Shown here one piece after another: positions 34,396 to 42,816 of a DNA stretch of 48,371 nt. Position numbers and translations under genes: made by a program. A model generated the notes under the pieces. That model was not told where the DNA came from and did no database searches. It was given only the letters and a program-made list of their open reading frames with translations. Origin of the DNA: a virus; the IMG/VR virus record IMGVR_UViG_3300035698_014916, positions 1 through 48,371 of that record; one strand, 5' to 3'. Position 1 is the stretch's first letter. Each line of letters starts with the position of its first letter.

Positions 34396-35817
34396 ATGTT
34401 GAGATTAGATGACGGCGAGAGTGGACAACTTACTACTCCACTAACTACACAGAATTTAGCATATCAAGGTGCACCAAATGAAGCAACATCAGCACCTGAT
34501 TATAATAGTTTAATAGTGCCAAATGTTGTGCACACTATTGCTAATACAGACGACTTAACACAAGCTATTGCAACATTAGGCTATACGTTTACTGATAGGA
34601 TTAATGGAGATAGCATTTATGGTGTGCTAACTTGGCAATCTGGTGGTAGTGCTATATTTGCTAATGGTAGTATTTTGACAATACAGAATGGTGGTTCATT
34701 TATTGGTAATGCTGGTGCTACTGTTACATTCCAAAATACTTGTCAACCAGCTTTTCAGCATGTAGGTGCTCCTTTTACAGTAGTTAGCGCAATTTTAGTT
34801 GCGAATCTAAATACAGATTTATTAGATGGCAGACATGCAGGAAATGCTAATGGAAATATTCCTATTAATAATGGTGTTGTTAATGTTAATCTTAATGCAG
34901 ATGAATTAGATGGTTATGACGCAGATTATACGCCTGCGATAGATGAAGAATATTATGTGCCTGTGGCAAGAGCAACTAATCCACAAATTGTAACAAATTT
35001 ACAGCAAGGATTAAATGCTGATATGATAGATGGTTATCATTGGAATACATTACCTGTATCAAGTCATAGGCATGATATTGTGTCAACAAGTATAGTTGAA
35101 CCCTATATACATGCCTGGAATGTAGTGGGGAACCTATTTCATTTTGGGAATTGGGATGAAAGAATGGGATGGTCATTATCTCGAAATGGCACAGATAATG
35201 GTGATGGTACAGGATATATTTATTTTTTTAGTAATATTGCTTTACAAGATTGGACAGGAGAATCTAACAATCCGTGGTTAATGAATTTTTATGATAATTT
35301 AGTATTAACTAGATTAGGAACAGGATCTTCAATAAATATCCGAGATGATGATACTCCTGCGTGGTCAAATTTAACATTACTCGCAAATGTAGTCTTTGTA
35401 GGAGGAGGCGAATACAGAATGCATGTGAATGCTCCATGCGATATGTATACAGTTGTGCAAAGAGCTAGAATATATAGTTCCGTTATAAATATATGGAGTA
35501 GGTCTGCAATGATGCCTTGGCATTATGAACTTTTGATTCTAACAGATTTAGTTGGGTGTAGTCCTTGGGGTGGAGCTAATACTTCTTGGGTAGATTTTGA
35601 TATACCATCACACACAGCAGATGACGTAGTTTCGATTTCATATTTGCCTCATATGATGGCAGGGAATTATGATCCTAATTATCTTATGTTAAATTTTGAT
35701 GTTGTTCGCGTTGGTACATATTGGAGAATAAGAGTTTTCTTGTATTCTGCAAATGTGATAAAAGGGACTCAACTTTTTATAAGTGTTGTTCCAGGACAAA
35801 CCGATATACCTGTGTGA
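34396..35817 (+). CDS. Tail fibre protein with LDG repeats
   Basis: This is a 473-residue protein. Residues about 130-220 carry repeats of the form L-N-x-D-x-L-D-G-x-x-A (N-T-D-L-L-D-G-R-H-A, N-A-D-E-L-D-G-Y-D-A and N-A-D-M-I-D-G-Y-H-W), typical of trimeric long tail fibres. An N-terminal attachment part precedes them, and a large Trp/Tyr-rich C-terminal beta domain (about 230-473) is likely the receptor-binding tip. AAAGGAG precedes the ATG. Fibre identity is confident; ligand is unknown. Confidence 0.8.
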   Translation: MLRLDDGESGQLTTPLTTQNLAYQGAPNEATSAPDYNSLIVPNVVHTIANTDDLTQAIATLGYTFTDRINGDSIYGVLTWQSGGSAIFANGSILTIQNGGSFIGNAGATVTFQNTCQPAFQHVGAPFTVVSAILVANLNTDLLDGRHAGNANGNIPINNGVVNVNLNADELDGYDADYTPAIDEEYYVPVARATNPQIVTNLQQGLNADMIDGYHWNTLPVSSHRHDIVSTSIVEPYIHAWNVVGNLFHFGNWDERMGWSLSRNGTDNGDGTGYIYFFSNIALQDWTGESNNPWLMNFYDNLVLTRLGTGSSINIRDDDTPAWSNLTLLANVVFVGGGEYRMHVNAPCDMYTVVQRARIYSSVINIWSRSAMMPWHYELLILTDLVGCSPWGGANTSWVDFDIPSHTADDVVSISYLPHMMAGNYDPNYLMLNFDVVRVGTYWRIRVFLYSANVIKGTQLFISVVPGQTDIPV

Positions 35818-35833
35818 TAATAAGGAGAGCATA

Positions 35834-36016
35834 ATGTCTAAAAATAAAGAGATTAAGCTAAATTGTATTAATACAGTTCAGACTAATGAAGAAATTATTT
35901 TTAATAAAATTTTTAAAAAACTTTTGCGTAAAGAATGGCTTAAAAAACCTAAAAAAGAAATTGATTTGAAAGCAATAAGAGAAAAAACTTTAGAAAAAAT
36001 AAATATTAAGGAGTAA
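35834..36016 (+). CDS. Small basic protein between fibre genes
   Basis: I place the start at the ATG at 35834, which has AAGGAG 7 bases upstream; a longer frame from 35783 would overlap the fibre gene and lacks a site. The 60-residue product is Lys-rich and helical (N-K-I-F-K-K-L-L-R-K-E-W-L-K-K-P-K-K-E) with no recognised family. It may be a fibre assembly helper, by position only. Confidence 0.5.
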   Translation: MSKNKEIKLNCINTVQTNEEIIFNKIFKKLLRKEWLKKPKKEIDLKAIREKTLEKINIKE

Positions 36017-36020
36017 TCAA

Positions 36021-36488
36021 ATGGCTAGTAATTATGATTATAAAGTTTTAAGTAATAGTCAAATAAAACTATTAGATATGTATACACCGTGGGCATATAA
36101 AGTAAGATTATCAGAATTACTAGATGAAGCATTATCGGGTGAGCGTTTAGGGATATTTGATTATATAACTGTGATTTATGATTTAATAGTAAATCAAAAT
36201 TTTTATTTAGGTGGGAATGCTTATTTAGACGGGTGGTTATTTGTGGGCACTGGATATGGCTATGGGGGGTATGGTGTACAAATAAGTCCAGATGGTAATA
36301 TGACAGTAGCAGGATATATAGATGCAACAGCAGGCGGTATAAGAATTCGTGAAGAAGTAATTCCATCTTCAACAAGTTTAGGAATTATAGGCGACACTTG
36401 TTATGGTCAAGATGGTGGTATTTGGTATCAATATCAATGTGTGGATACGAATTTATGGGGGAGAGTTCCATTAAATATAGCTTTTTAA
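36021..36488 (+). CDS. Short fibre-like protein sharing an N-terminal module
   Basis: This is a 155-residue protein. Residues 10-40 (L-S-N-S-Q-I-K-L-L-D-M-Y-T-P...L-S-E-L-L-D-E-A-L-S-G) match the N-terminus of the 263-residue protein at 2614, suggesting both dock to the same site. The rest is Gly/Tyr-rich and beta (Y-G-Y-G-G-Y-G-V-Q-I-S-P-D-G-N-M near 82), with a compact C-terminal domain having W-Y-Q-Y-Q-C-V-D. A small receptor-binding or decoration protein is plausible. TAAGGAG precedes the ATG. Confidence 0.55.
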   Translation: MASNYDYKVLSNSQIKLLDMYTPWAYKVRLSELLDEALSGERLGIFDYITVIYDLIVNQNFYLGGNAYLDGWLFVGTGYGYGGYGVQISPDGNMTVAGYIDATAGGIRIREEVIPSSTSLGIIGDTCYGQDGGIWYQYQCVDTNLWGRVPLNIAF

Positions 36489-36508
36489 AATAAACAAGGA
36501 GAATTAAA

Positions 36509-37630
36509 ATGAAAATTGGGTTGGTAAGTACCTTTAATTGTTCGTGCGGAATAGCAACATACAGTGAGCATTTAGTTGAACAATATGCAGAAAACGAAGT
36601 TGTAATTTTTGGTAATTATTTTGAATCAATGACAGACACTAAAAGTTGTTTAAAACATCCTATTATAAGATGTTGGTCGAAAGATGTAAATTGCGATTAT
36701 AAGGAATTAACTCAAGAAATAATTAAAAGCAAAGTTCGATGTGTACATTTCCAACATGAATTTGGTTTGTTCCAGAATAATCAAGCATTTTTTGAAATGT
36801 TAAAAACAATAAAATCTCATGATATCGGTGTAATTATAACTTTACATACGACATATATTGATAATGCTTTTAATCGAAATATTTTAAGTTGTGAACCTTA
36901 TATTGATGTGTTTATAGTTCACCATGAAAAGTTTAAAGAAGATTTTGGAATTCCAAAGAAGACAGTAGTTTTGCCACATGCATCTGTAATGCGTATACCT
37001 AACAATAAACAAGAATCAAGAAAGCAATTATCTATTCCTGATGATAATATTGTTTGCTTAACTTTGGGATTCATTACTCCGACAAAAGGAGCGATGGATA
37101 ATATCATTGCTGTTACTCGATTGCAGCATGAATTTAAAAATAAAATCATGTTATTGATAGTTGGATATCCAATTGTATATAGGAAAAATTATAGTAATTT
37201 AGAGTATTGTTTAAAATTATTTAAGCGAGTAAATGCAATAGATGCTTTTGATAGAATAAAAATTATTCCTAATTATATTGAAGAATCAGAACTGGATATG
37301 TATGCCGGAGCAGCTGATGTAGTTATTGAAAATTATTATGACACACAGAATTCTATATCTGGCATGAGTCATCTTGTAATGAGTTATGGCTTGCCTTCTA
37401 TATCTTCTAGATCTAGAATTTTATCTGATTTAGACGAAACAAGAAGTGTTAAGTTTAACATTGGTGATGGAGAAGATATGACCAATCAATTAAGAAAATT
37501 ATTGAAGGGTAATAATTTAAGGGCTCAATTATCAGCTAATTGTTTGGAGTATTCAAAATTAACTTCTTGGGCTAAAATAGCGAAACAAACTTGGGAATAT
37601 TATAAGATTTTTGATCGAGGAGGTGCTTAA
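36509..37630 (+). CDS. GT-B glycosyltransferase, GT4-like
   Basis: This is a 373-residue protein. It begins K-I-G-L-V-S-T-F-N-C-S-C-G-I-A-T-Y-S, a nucleotide-binding start typical of GT4. It has H-F-Q-H-E-F-G near 91, T-L-H-T-T near 112 and V-V-L-P-H-A near 149. The donor-site half has L-G-F-I-T-P-T-K-G-A near 183 and an A-D-V-V-I-E-N...S-Y-G-L-P pattern with an S-G-M-S-H-L-V-M loop near 275-300. It would transfer a sugar from a nucleotide donor. It opens the modification island 20 bases after a fibre-type gene, with AAGGAG. The acceptor cannot be read from sequence. Confidence 0.8.
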   Translation: MKIGLVSTFNCSCGIATYSEHLVEQYAENEVVIFGNYFESMTDTKSCLKHPIIRCWSKDVNCDYKELTQEIIKSKVRCVHFQHEFGLFQNNQAFFEMLKTIKSHDIGVIITLHTTYIDNAFNRNILSCEPYIDVFIVHHEKFKEDFGIPKKTVVLPHASVMRIPNNKQESRKQLSIPDDNIVCLTLGFITPTKGAMDNIIAVTRLQHEFKNKIMLLIVGYPIVYRKNYSNLEYCLKLFKRVNAIDAFDRIKIIPNYIEESELDMYAGAADVVIENYYDTQNSISGMSHLVMSYGLPSISSRSRILSDLDETRSVKFNIGDGEDMTNQLRKLLKGNNLRAQLSANCLEYSKLTSWAKIAKQTWEYYKIFDRGGA

Positions 37631-38673
37631 TGAAAGGCAATCAGCCAGTAATTACAATTTGTGGTTTTTATGGATCTGGTAATAGCGGTGATGAAGCTAT
37701 GTTAAGGACATTTGTTTATCAAATAAGAAAACGTATTCCAAATTGTGTTTTTTATGTAGCTGCTAATAAATTTGGGTCTTGGAAGACAAACGATTTATAT
37801 TATATTTCAGGCGTGGATAGAACAAAATTAAAGATATCTGACATGTTTATTTTAGGTGGTGGGGATTTAAGTGTAGGATTTGGCTGGAACTTACTTCCAT
37901 TTGCAAAAGTTTGTGATTGCAAGATAGTCATGGCTAGTGTGAGTATTAATAAAACGTGGTTAAAAAAATCTATTAACGATTGTGTGTTTTATAATTTACA
38001 ATTATTTGATAAAATTTTCGTAAGAGATATGGATTCTTATGAAAATTTAAAAAAGTTAGGTGTAAAATCTAAAGCAACTACAGATGTTGCAATTGAGTTA
38101 TTGATTAATGATAATTTAGATTTTTATAAAAAAAATAAGCACGTCACGTTATGTGTAAGAGAGGTAGCAGGCCATGACAATAAAGATATGATAAACGATG
38201 CAACATATGTGATTAATTATATGCTTGATTGTGGATTTTCAATAAGTTTACTTCCTCTGTGTCCAGCCGATAGAATTATTGCTGAGCAACTAACTGAAAA
38301 TAATTTTGAAGACGTTCAGATCGTTTATAGTACAGAGCCAGAACATCATAAATATATTATTTCAAAATCTAACTATCTTGTCTCTTTGGGTAGATTGCAT
38401 CCTCTTATTTACGCAACTGGCATTCCTACGCCTATGATTGGCATGACATATCCGTCAGTTGAAGAATATCACAAGATAAGAGCTTGGATGAAATATGTTA
38501 ATATGGAAAAATATTGTATAGAACATGAAGATGTTATTAAAGATTTTTCAAATAAATGGCATAAATTGCGTTCTAATCAATCAAAGATTTTGTTAGATTT
38601 AGAGACTCAGAGAAGAAAATTATTTGATTTAAATCAAAAACAATTTGATGAAATTGCAGGATTAATAACTTAA
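37630..38673 (+). CDS. Polysaccharide pyruvyl transferase family protein
   Basis: This 347-residue protein is coupled to the GT4-like gene (TAATG). It has G-F-Y-G-S-G-N-S-G-D-E-A-M-L at 12-25 and I-L-G-G-G-D-L near 75. A-S-V-S-I-N-K, V-R-D-M-D-S-Y-E-N-L near 133, D-V-A-I-E-L near 152 and S-L-G-R-L-H-P-L near 256 follow; together these are the family signature (PF04230, CsaB-like). Such enzymes add a pyruvate ketal, from PEP, to sugars of wall polymers or exopolysaccharide, giving an acidic group. Its C-terminus L-L-D-L-E-T-Q-R-R-K resembles the tail motif of the GT2-like paralogues nearby. A phage copy is unusual. Confidence 0.8.
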   Translation: MKGNQPVITICGFYGSGNSGDEAMLRTFVYQIRKRIPNCVFYVAANKFGSWKTNDLYYISGVDRTKLKISDMFILGGGDLSVGFGWNLLPFAKVCDCKIVMASVSINKTWLKKSINDCVFYNLQLFDKIFVRDMDSYENLKKLGVKSKATTDVAIELLINDNLDFYKKNKHVTLCVREVAGHDNKDMINDATYVINYMLDCGFSISLLPLCPADRIIAEQLTENNFEDVQIVYSTEPEHHKYIISKSNYLVSLGRLHPLIYATGIPTPMIGMTYPSVEEYHKIRAWMKYVNMEKYCIEHEDVIKDFSNKWHKLRSNQSKILLDLETQRRKLFDLNQKQFDEIAGLIT

Positions 38674-38687
38674 AAGGAGAAAATTTT

Positions 38688-39275
38688 ATGATAATTTTAC
38701 CGGCAAAAGAAGGTCCGCCAGAATATTATGATAAAGCATTTAACGGAATAACGTATCCGAATTTTTGTCATCATTATATATGGGCAATAAATTCTTTGAT
38801 TACTTATATACAAGGAAAACTCTATGTTAAAGTTCCACCATTAAAATTTCCATTTTTAGATATTGGTTGTGGAATGGGAAGATTAAGTAGTGTTGCTTAT
38901 TTTGGATACAATATCTTAATTGATGGAATAGATTTCTCATCATTTGGTATAAATAATGTTAAAGATTATTTAAAACATGCTAAATTTTATTGTGAAGATG
39001 TTTGGAAGTTTGATAAATACAATGATTATAGTGTATTTATAGCGACTGAATTTTTAGAACATGTTAATAAAGATATAGAATTTTTTAGTCTTTTACCGAA
39101 AGGAAGTTTATTTCTATTTACTGTACCGTCGCCCGCGTGGGGAGATACGCATCATCTACGATATTTTGAGTCTATAGGAGATGTAGTTGATAGATATAGT
39201 GATGTTTTGGATTTTGTAGAATGTAAAATTGTTGGTCCTGGTCCAGCTTTTGGTGGAATAGGAGTAGTCAAATAA
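38688..39275 (+). CDS. Class I SAM-dependent methyltransferase
   Basis: This is a 195-residue protein. F-L-D-I-G-C-G-M-G-R-L-S near 60 is motif I, I-D-G-I-D-F-S near 80 is motif II, and A-T-E-F-L-E-H-V-N near 122 is the post-motif region typical of small-molecule methyltransferases. T-V-P-S-P-A-W-G-D-T-H-H-L-R-Y-F near 145 resembles sugar or small-molecule methylases in glycan loci. The preceding AAGGAG and its position among glycosyltransferases suggest a sugar O-methylation role; the substrate is inferred. Confidence 0.75.
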   Translation: MIILPAKEGPPEYYDKAFNGITYPNFCHHYIWAINSLITYIQGKLYVKVPPLKFPFLDIGCGMGRLSSVAYFGYNILIDGIDFSSFGINNVKDYLKHAKFYCEDVWKFDKYNDYSVFIATEFLEHVNKDIEFFSLLPKGSLFLFTVPSPAWGDTHHLRYFESIGDVVDRYSDVLDFVECKIVGPGPAFGGIGVVK

Positions 39276-39276
39276 A

Positions 39277-40254
39277 ATGGCAAAAATAACTTTTGGAATG
39301 AATACAGCTCAACAAGATTTTCCGATGGTATATTATCCACAAACGCATATCTTTGAATTTTTACTTCAGTCATTAAGACGACAAACATATAAAGATTTTG
39401 AAGTTGTTATTGCAGATGTTTTTTACAATACAAGATCTAATTATTTTAAAAATCATACAGAAGATTTTGAGATAAAACATGTTCCGATAAAACCTAATAT
39501 TTGGATAAAAAACGGTTGTTGTGCTATTTCTACTACTAAGAACACATTGTTATTACATGCAACAGGAGATGTAATTGTAAGCATGGGTGATTGTGCACAA
39601 TTTGATTCTAAATATTTCGAAAGAATATTAAAATATTTAAAAGATGGATATGATGTAATTAGTAGCTTATATTATATAAGTGAAGGACCACAAATAGTAG
39701 TTCAAGATCAAAGAAATATAGGATATTGTAAAGATATCCATGGCAATGTCGTTATGTCAGCAAAGAACTGGGAAGCTCTTAACGGGTACGATGAAATGTT
39801 TGATGGGGCAAAGGGCGTTGAAGATAGTGATTTAGGATATAGATGCGAAGATATTGGATTAAAAATAAAACTTATAGAACCACGAATAACTTATCAAAAT
39901 CACCATCCTTGTGATTTAGTAAGATATCATAATCAACTAAAATGTCAGGACAGATGGTGGTTTTACGCTAGACATAGAAGTATTTGCGGGATTCCTGCGA
40001 ATATAATCCCAATAACAGACAAAGAATTTAAGTTTATTTCTGAATGCTATAGAACAGAAAAAATGTTAGGCAAATGCAGTATTCATGGAACTCTTTGTAA
40101 ATTCAAGAATAAACAAGAACTCTATAATAAAGGTACAGATCATAAATTATTGCAATTATATAGACATCCGTCATTAATTTTTGACTTAAAAGAACAAAGA
40201 AAAGATGTAGATAAAACATTATTAGATTTAAAGAATAAGGTAGATATAGTATGA
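39277..40254 (+). CDS. GT-A glycosyltransferase, GT2-like (paralogue 1)
   Basis: This is a 325-residue protein. I-T-F-G-M-N-T-A-Q-Q near the start leads to L-R-R-Q-T-Y-K-D-F-E-V-V-I-A-D-V near 35, the usual GT2 opening. The DXD-equivalent position near 101-106 reads S-M-G-D-C, with Gly where paralogues 2 and 3 have Asp. L-N-G-Y-D-E-M-F-D-G-A-K-G-V-E-D-S-D near 168-185 is the conserved acceptor/ED segment. A Cys cluster lies near 258-280, and the C-terminus carries the shared H-P-S-L-I-F-D-L-K-E-Q-R-K. It starts one base after the methyltransferase ends and overlaps the next paralogue by ATGA. Confidence 0.75.
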   Translation: MAKITFGMNTAQQDFPMVYYPQTHIFEFLLQSLRRQTYKDFEVVIADVFYNTRSNYFKNHTEDFEIKHVPIKPNIWIKNGCCAISTTKNTLLLHATGDVIVSMGDCAQFDSKYFERILKYLKDGYDVISSLYYISEGPQIVVQDQRNIGYCKDIHGNVVMSAKNWEALNGYDEMFDGAKGVEDSDLGYRCEDIGLKIKLIEPRITYQNHHPCDLVRYHNQLKCQDRWWFYARHRSICGIPANIIPITDKEFKFISECYRTEKMLGKCSIHGTLCKFKNKQELYNKGTDHKLLQLYRHPSLIFDLKEQRKDVDKTLLDLKNKVDIV

Positions 40255-41258
40255 AAATATCGTTATGTATGAATACAGCTAGAGAAGATTATTCAATGAT
40301 TGGATTTCCTAATATTCATATCTTTGAATATTTAATGAGATCTTTAAGACGACAAACATATAAGAATTTTGAAGTAGTAATTGCAGATGTTTTATATGAT
40401 AAAAGATCTAATTATTTTAAAGAACATCCTGAAGATTTTGAGATTAAACACGTTCCGATAAAACCAAACGTTTGGTTGCCTAGAGAATTTATGGCAATTT
40501 CCACTTGTAAAAACACAGCTATTCTACATGCTACAGGAGACATTATATCGTTTATCGACGATTGTGGAGAAATCAACTCAAAGAATTTTGAGGCAGCAAT
40601 TAAAATGTTAGATGGGAAAGAAAATCTTATCCTTTGTTCTGCTTATAAATTGAGTCTAGGGATAAATATAATTGAATGGGGATTAAAACCAAATAGCAAC
40701 GCAAAGAATTCTAACAATAATATTTGTACATATACTAAAAACATTTTATCTCTTAACGGTTATGATGAGATGTTTGACGGTAGCCGAGGATATGAGGATT
40801 GTGATATAACAATACGGTTTTTAAAAGCGGGATTTGATTTAAAAATGAATCCTTGTGCTTATACTTATCAAAGACATAGTTCAGTCTGTAATAAAAATGC
40901 AAAAATATTTGTGCGATGTTGTAATCTTTGCTGGGATTATGCATCTAAGAGACATAACGATAAAATTTTCAAAGCAAATACAATTCCTATAACAGATGAA
41001 GAATATGCTAACATGGCTGGTATTTGTCATTATAGTGTCACTGAAGAAGATAAAGGAAGATGCAATAGATTTACTATTAAAGATAGCAAATTACATATTA
41101 TTTGCCCTTACGATGGAGATGTAAATAGATCTGAAGACAAAAGATATCGTGATATAATAAAGCTTTATAGACATCCAAGTTTAATTTTTGATTTAGAAAA
41201 GCAAAGAAAAAACATTAACAATGCTATTAAAGAATTAAAACAAATGTGTGATAAATAA
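40251..41258 (+). CDS. GT-A glycosyltransferase, GT2-like (paralogue 2)
   Basis: This 335-residue protein is close to paralogues 1, 3 and 4. It has K-I-S-L-C-M-N-T-A-R at the start, R-R-Q-T-Y-K-N-F-E-V-V-I-A-D, and F-I-D-D-C near 100, which supplies an intact Asp pair. L-N-G-Y-D-E-M-F-D-G-S-R-G-Y-E-D-C-D near 168-185 follows, then three conserved Cys in the C-terminal third and the tail H-P-S-L-I-F-D-L-E-K-Q-R-K. It is coupled to the previous gene by ATGA. Donor and acceptor sugars are unknown. Confidence 0.8.
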   Translation: MKISLCMNTAREDYSMIGFPNIHIFEYLMRSLRRQTYKNFEVVIADVLYDKRSNYFKEHPEDFEIKHVPIKPNVWLPREFMAISTCKNTAILHATGDIISFIDDCGEINSKNFEAAIKMLDGKENLILCSAYKLSLGINIIEWGLKPNSNAKNSNNNICTYTKNILSLNGYDEMFDGSRGYEDCDITIRFLKAGFDLKMNPCAYTYQRHSSVCNKNAKIFVRCCNLCWDYASKRHNDKIFKANTIPITDEEYANMAGICHYSVTEEDKGRCNRFTIKDSKLHIICPYDGDVNRSEDKRYRDIIKLYRHPSLIFDLEKQRKNINNAIKELKQMCDK

Positions 41259-41272
41259 AAGAGGCAATTGTC

Positions 41273-41806
41273 ATGAAAGAAATAATTGAAAAAGATATTT
41301 ATCAAGAAAGATATCAGACACATCAACAAAAGAAAAAAGAATGTTTGCAAGAAATCATAAAAAATAGACATTCTGATAGAGTTTTTTCAAATAAAATTAT
41401 AGAAGACAATACAATAAAGAATTTAATTTTAGATACAAAAAAATGCCCATCGTCTTGCAATCGACAAGCGATTAATTTCTTATCTGTTAATAGTAGAGAT
41501 TATAAAGATTTATTAGGAGGGGTTTTAGTAGGTGGAGTAGGATGGATACATCGAGCAAGTCATATCCTTCTTATTTTTGCTGATCCTTTAGCGTATAAAG
41601 CGAATAACGAAAAAGATTTTATGCCATATTTAGATGCAGGGATTGTAGTACAACAATTGTATTTAACTACAACATCATGGGGATTAAAATGTTGTTTTGT
41701 TAATCCTAATATTCGAGATTTCAATAAAAGACATTTTGAAGAAATTTTTAGTGAACAAATCTTTTGTGGTGCGTTTGCAATCGGATATACTAAAGGAACA
41801 ATATGA
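41273..41806 (+). CDS. Nitroreductase-like flavoprotein
   Basis: This is a 177-residue protein. I-I-K-N-R-H-S-D-R-V-F near 26-36 is the FMN-binding Arg/Ser segment. P-S-S-C-N-R-Q-A-I-N-F follows near 60, then G-W-I-H-R-A-S-H-I-L-L-I-F-A near 90, and D-A-G-I-V-V-Q-Q-L-Y-L-T-T...G-L-K-C-C-F near 122-145. This is the order of the nitroreductase/FMN-dependent family. The family does NAD(P)H-linked reductions, and some members act in cofactor or nucleotide-sugar chemistry. The gene lies inside a run of glycosyltransferases and its stop overlaps the next one (ATGA), so it is probably expressed with them. Substrate unknown. Confidence 0.75.
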   Translation: MKEIIEKDIYQERYQTHQQKKKECLQEIIKNRHSDRVFSNKIIEDNTIKNLILDTKKCPSSCNRQAINFLSVNSRDYKDLLGGVLVGGVGWIHRASHILLIFADPLAYKANNEKDFMPYLDAGIVVQQLYLTTTSWGLKCCFVNPNIRDFNKRHFEEIFSEQIFCGAFAIGYTKGTI

Positions 41807-42816
41807 AGATATCATTATGTATGAATACTGCTAGAGATAACTATTCTATGGATGGATTACCTGATATTCATATTTTTGAATACTTAATGAAATCTTTAAG
41901 AAAACAAACCTATAAAAATTTTGAAGTAATAATTGCAGATACTCTTTATGAAGAAAGATCAGGTTATTTTGAGGAGAACGAAGAAGATTTTGAGATCAAA
42001 CACGTTCCAATAAAACCGAATATTTGGACACCAAGAAAACTTTTTGCGATATCAACTACTAAGAATACATGTTTATTGCATGCTACAGGGGATATAATAA
42101 TTTTTATAGATGATTGTGCAAAAATTCATCCTGAAAATTTTGTAACAGCTATTGAAAAACTATCAAAAGATAAAAAACTTATTCTTTGTTCTGCTTATAG
42201 TGTTCATTTGGGGCAAAAGTTTCTTGGGTGGGGATTAAAACCTGATACTGAGTTAAGATCCCGTTACAATAATAATCTTGCTACACACATAGAAAATTTT
42301 TTGTTAGTTAATGGTTATGATGAAATGTTCGATGGTAGCCGAGGATATGAGGATTGCGATATAATTTTAAGACTTTTAAAAATAGGATTTCATTATGAAA
42401 TAAATTCTAAGCCATATAATTTTCAGCAACATTGTTTACCGAAAAATATAACTGATAAATTTTTCGTAAGATGTTGTAATCTTTGGTGGGATTTAGCTGC
42501 TAAAAGACATACAAAACAAATCTTTAAAGCAAATACAATTTCTATAACAGATGAAGAATATAAATTTATAAGTGATATTTGTTTTTACAATATTATTGAA
42601 GAAGGAGCAAGCAGATGTAGTAAATTTACACATAAAGAGACGGGGTTACATCATTTTTGTCCTTACGATGGAGGCATACAAAGATTTAAGGATGAAAGAT
42701 ATAAAAATCTAATAAAACTTTATAAACATTCAAGTTTGACTTTTGATTTAAAAGAACAAAGAAAAGATATAGAGAAAACATTGTTAGATTTGAAACAGAA
42801 AGTTGAGAAAATATGA
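41803..42816 (+). CDS. GT-A glycosyltransferase, GT2-like (paralogue 3)
   Basis: This 337-residue protein is closest to paralogue 2 across its full length. It has K-I-S-L-C-M-N-T-A-R-D, F-I-D-D-C near 100 with the Asp pair intact, and L-V-N-G-Y-D-E-M-F-D-G-S-R-G-Y-E-D-C-D. The C-terminal Cys triad includes F-C-P-Y-D-G-G, and the tail is H-S-S-L-T-F-D-L-K-E-Q-R-K. It is coupled on both sides by ATGA overlaps to the nitroreductase-like gene and paralogue 4. The role is sugar transfer in the modification island; specificity not readable. Confidence 0.8.
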   Translation: MKISLCMNTARDNYSMDGLPDIHIFEYLMKSLRKQTYKNFEVIIADTLYEERSGYFEENEEDFEIKHVPIKPNIWTPRKLFAISTTKNTCLLHATGDIIIFIDDCAKIHPENFVTAIEKLSKDKKLILCSAYSVHLGQKFLGWGLKPDTELRSRYNNNLATHIENFLLVNGYDEMFDGSRGYEDCDIILRLLKIGFHYEINSKPYNFQQHCLPKNITDKFFVRCCNLWWDLAAKRHTKQIFKANTISITDEEYKFISDICFYNIIEEGASRCSKFTHKETGLHHFCPYDGGIQRFKDERYKNLIKLYKHSSLTFDLKEQRKDIEKTLLDLKQKVEKI

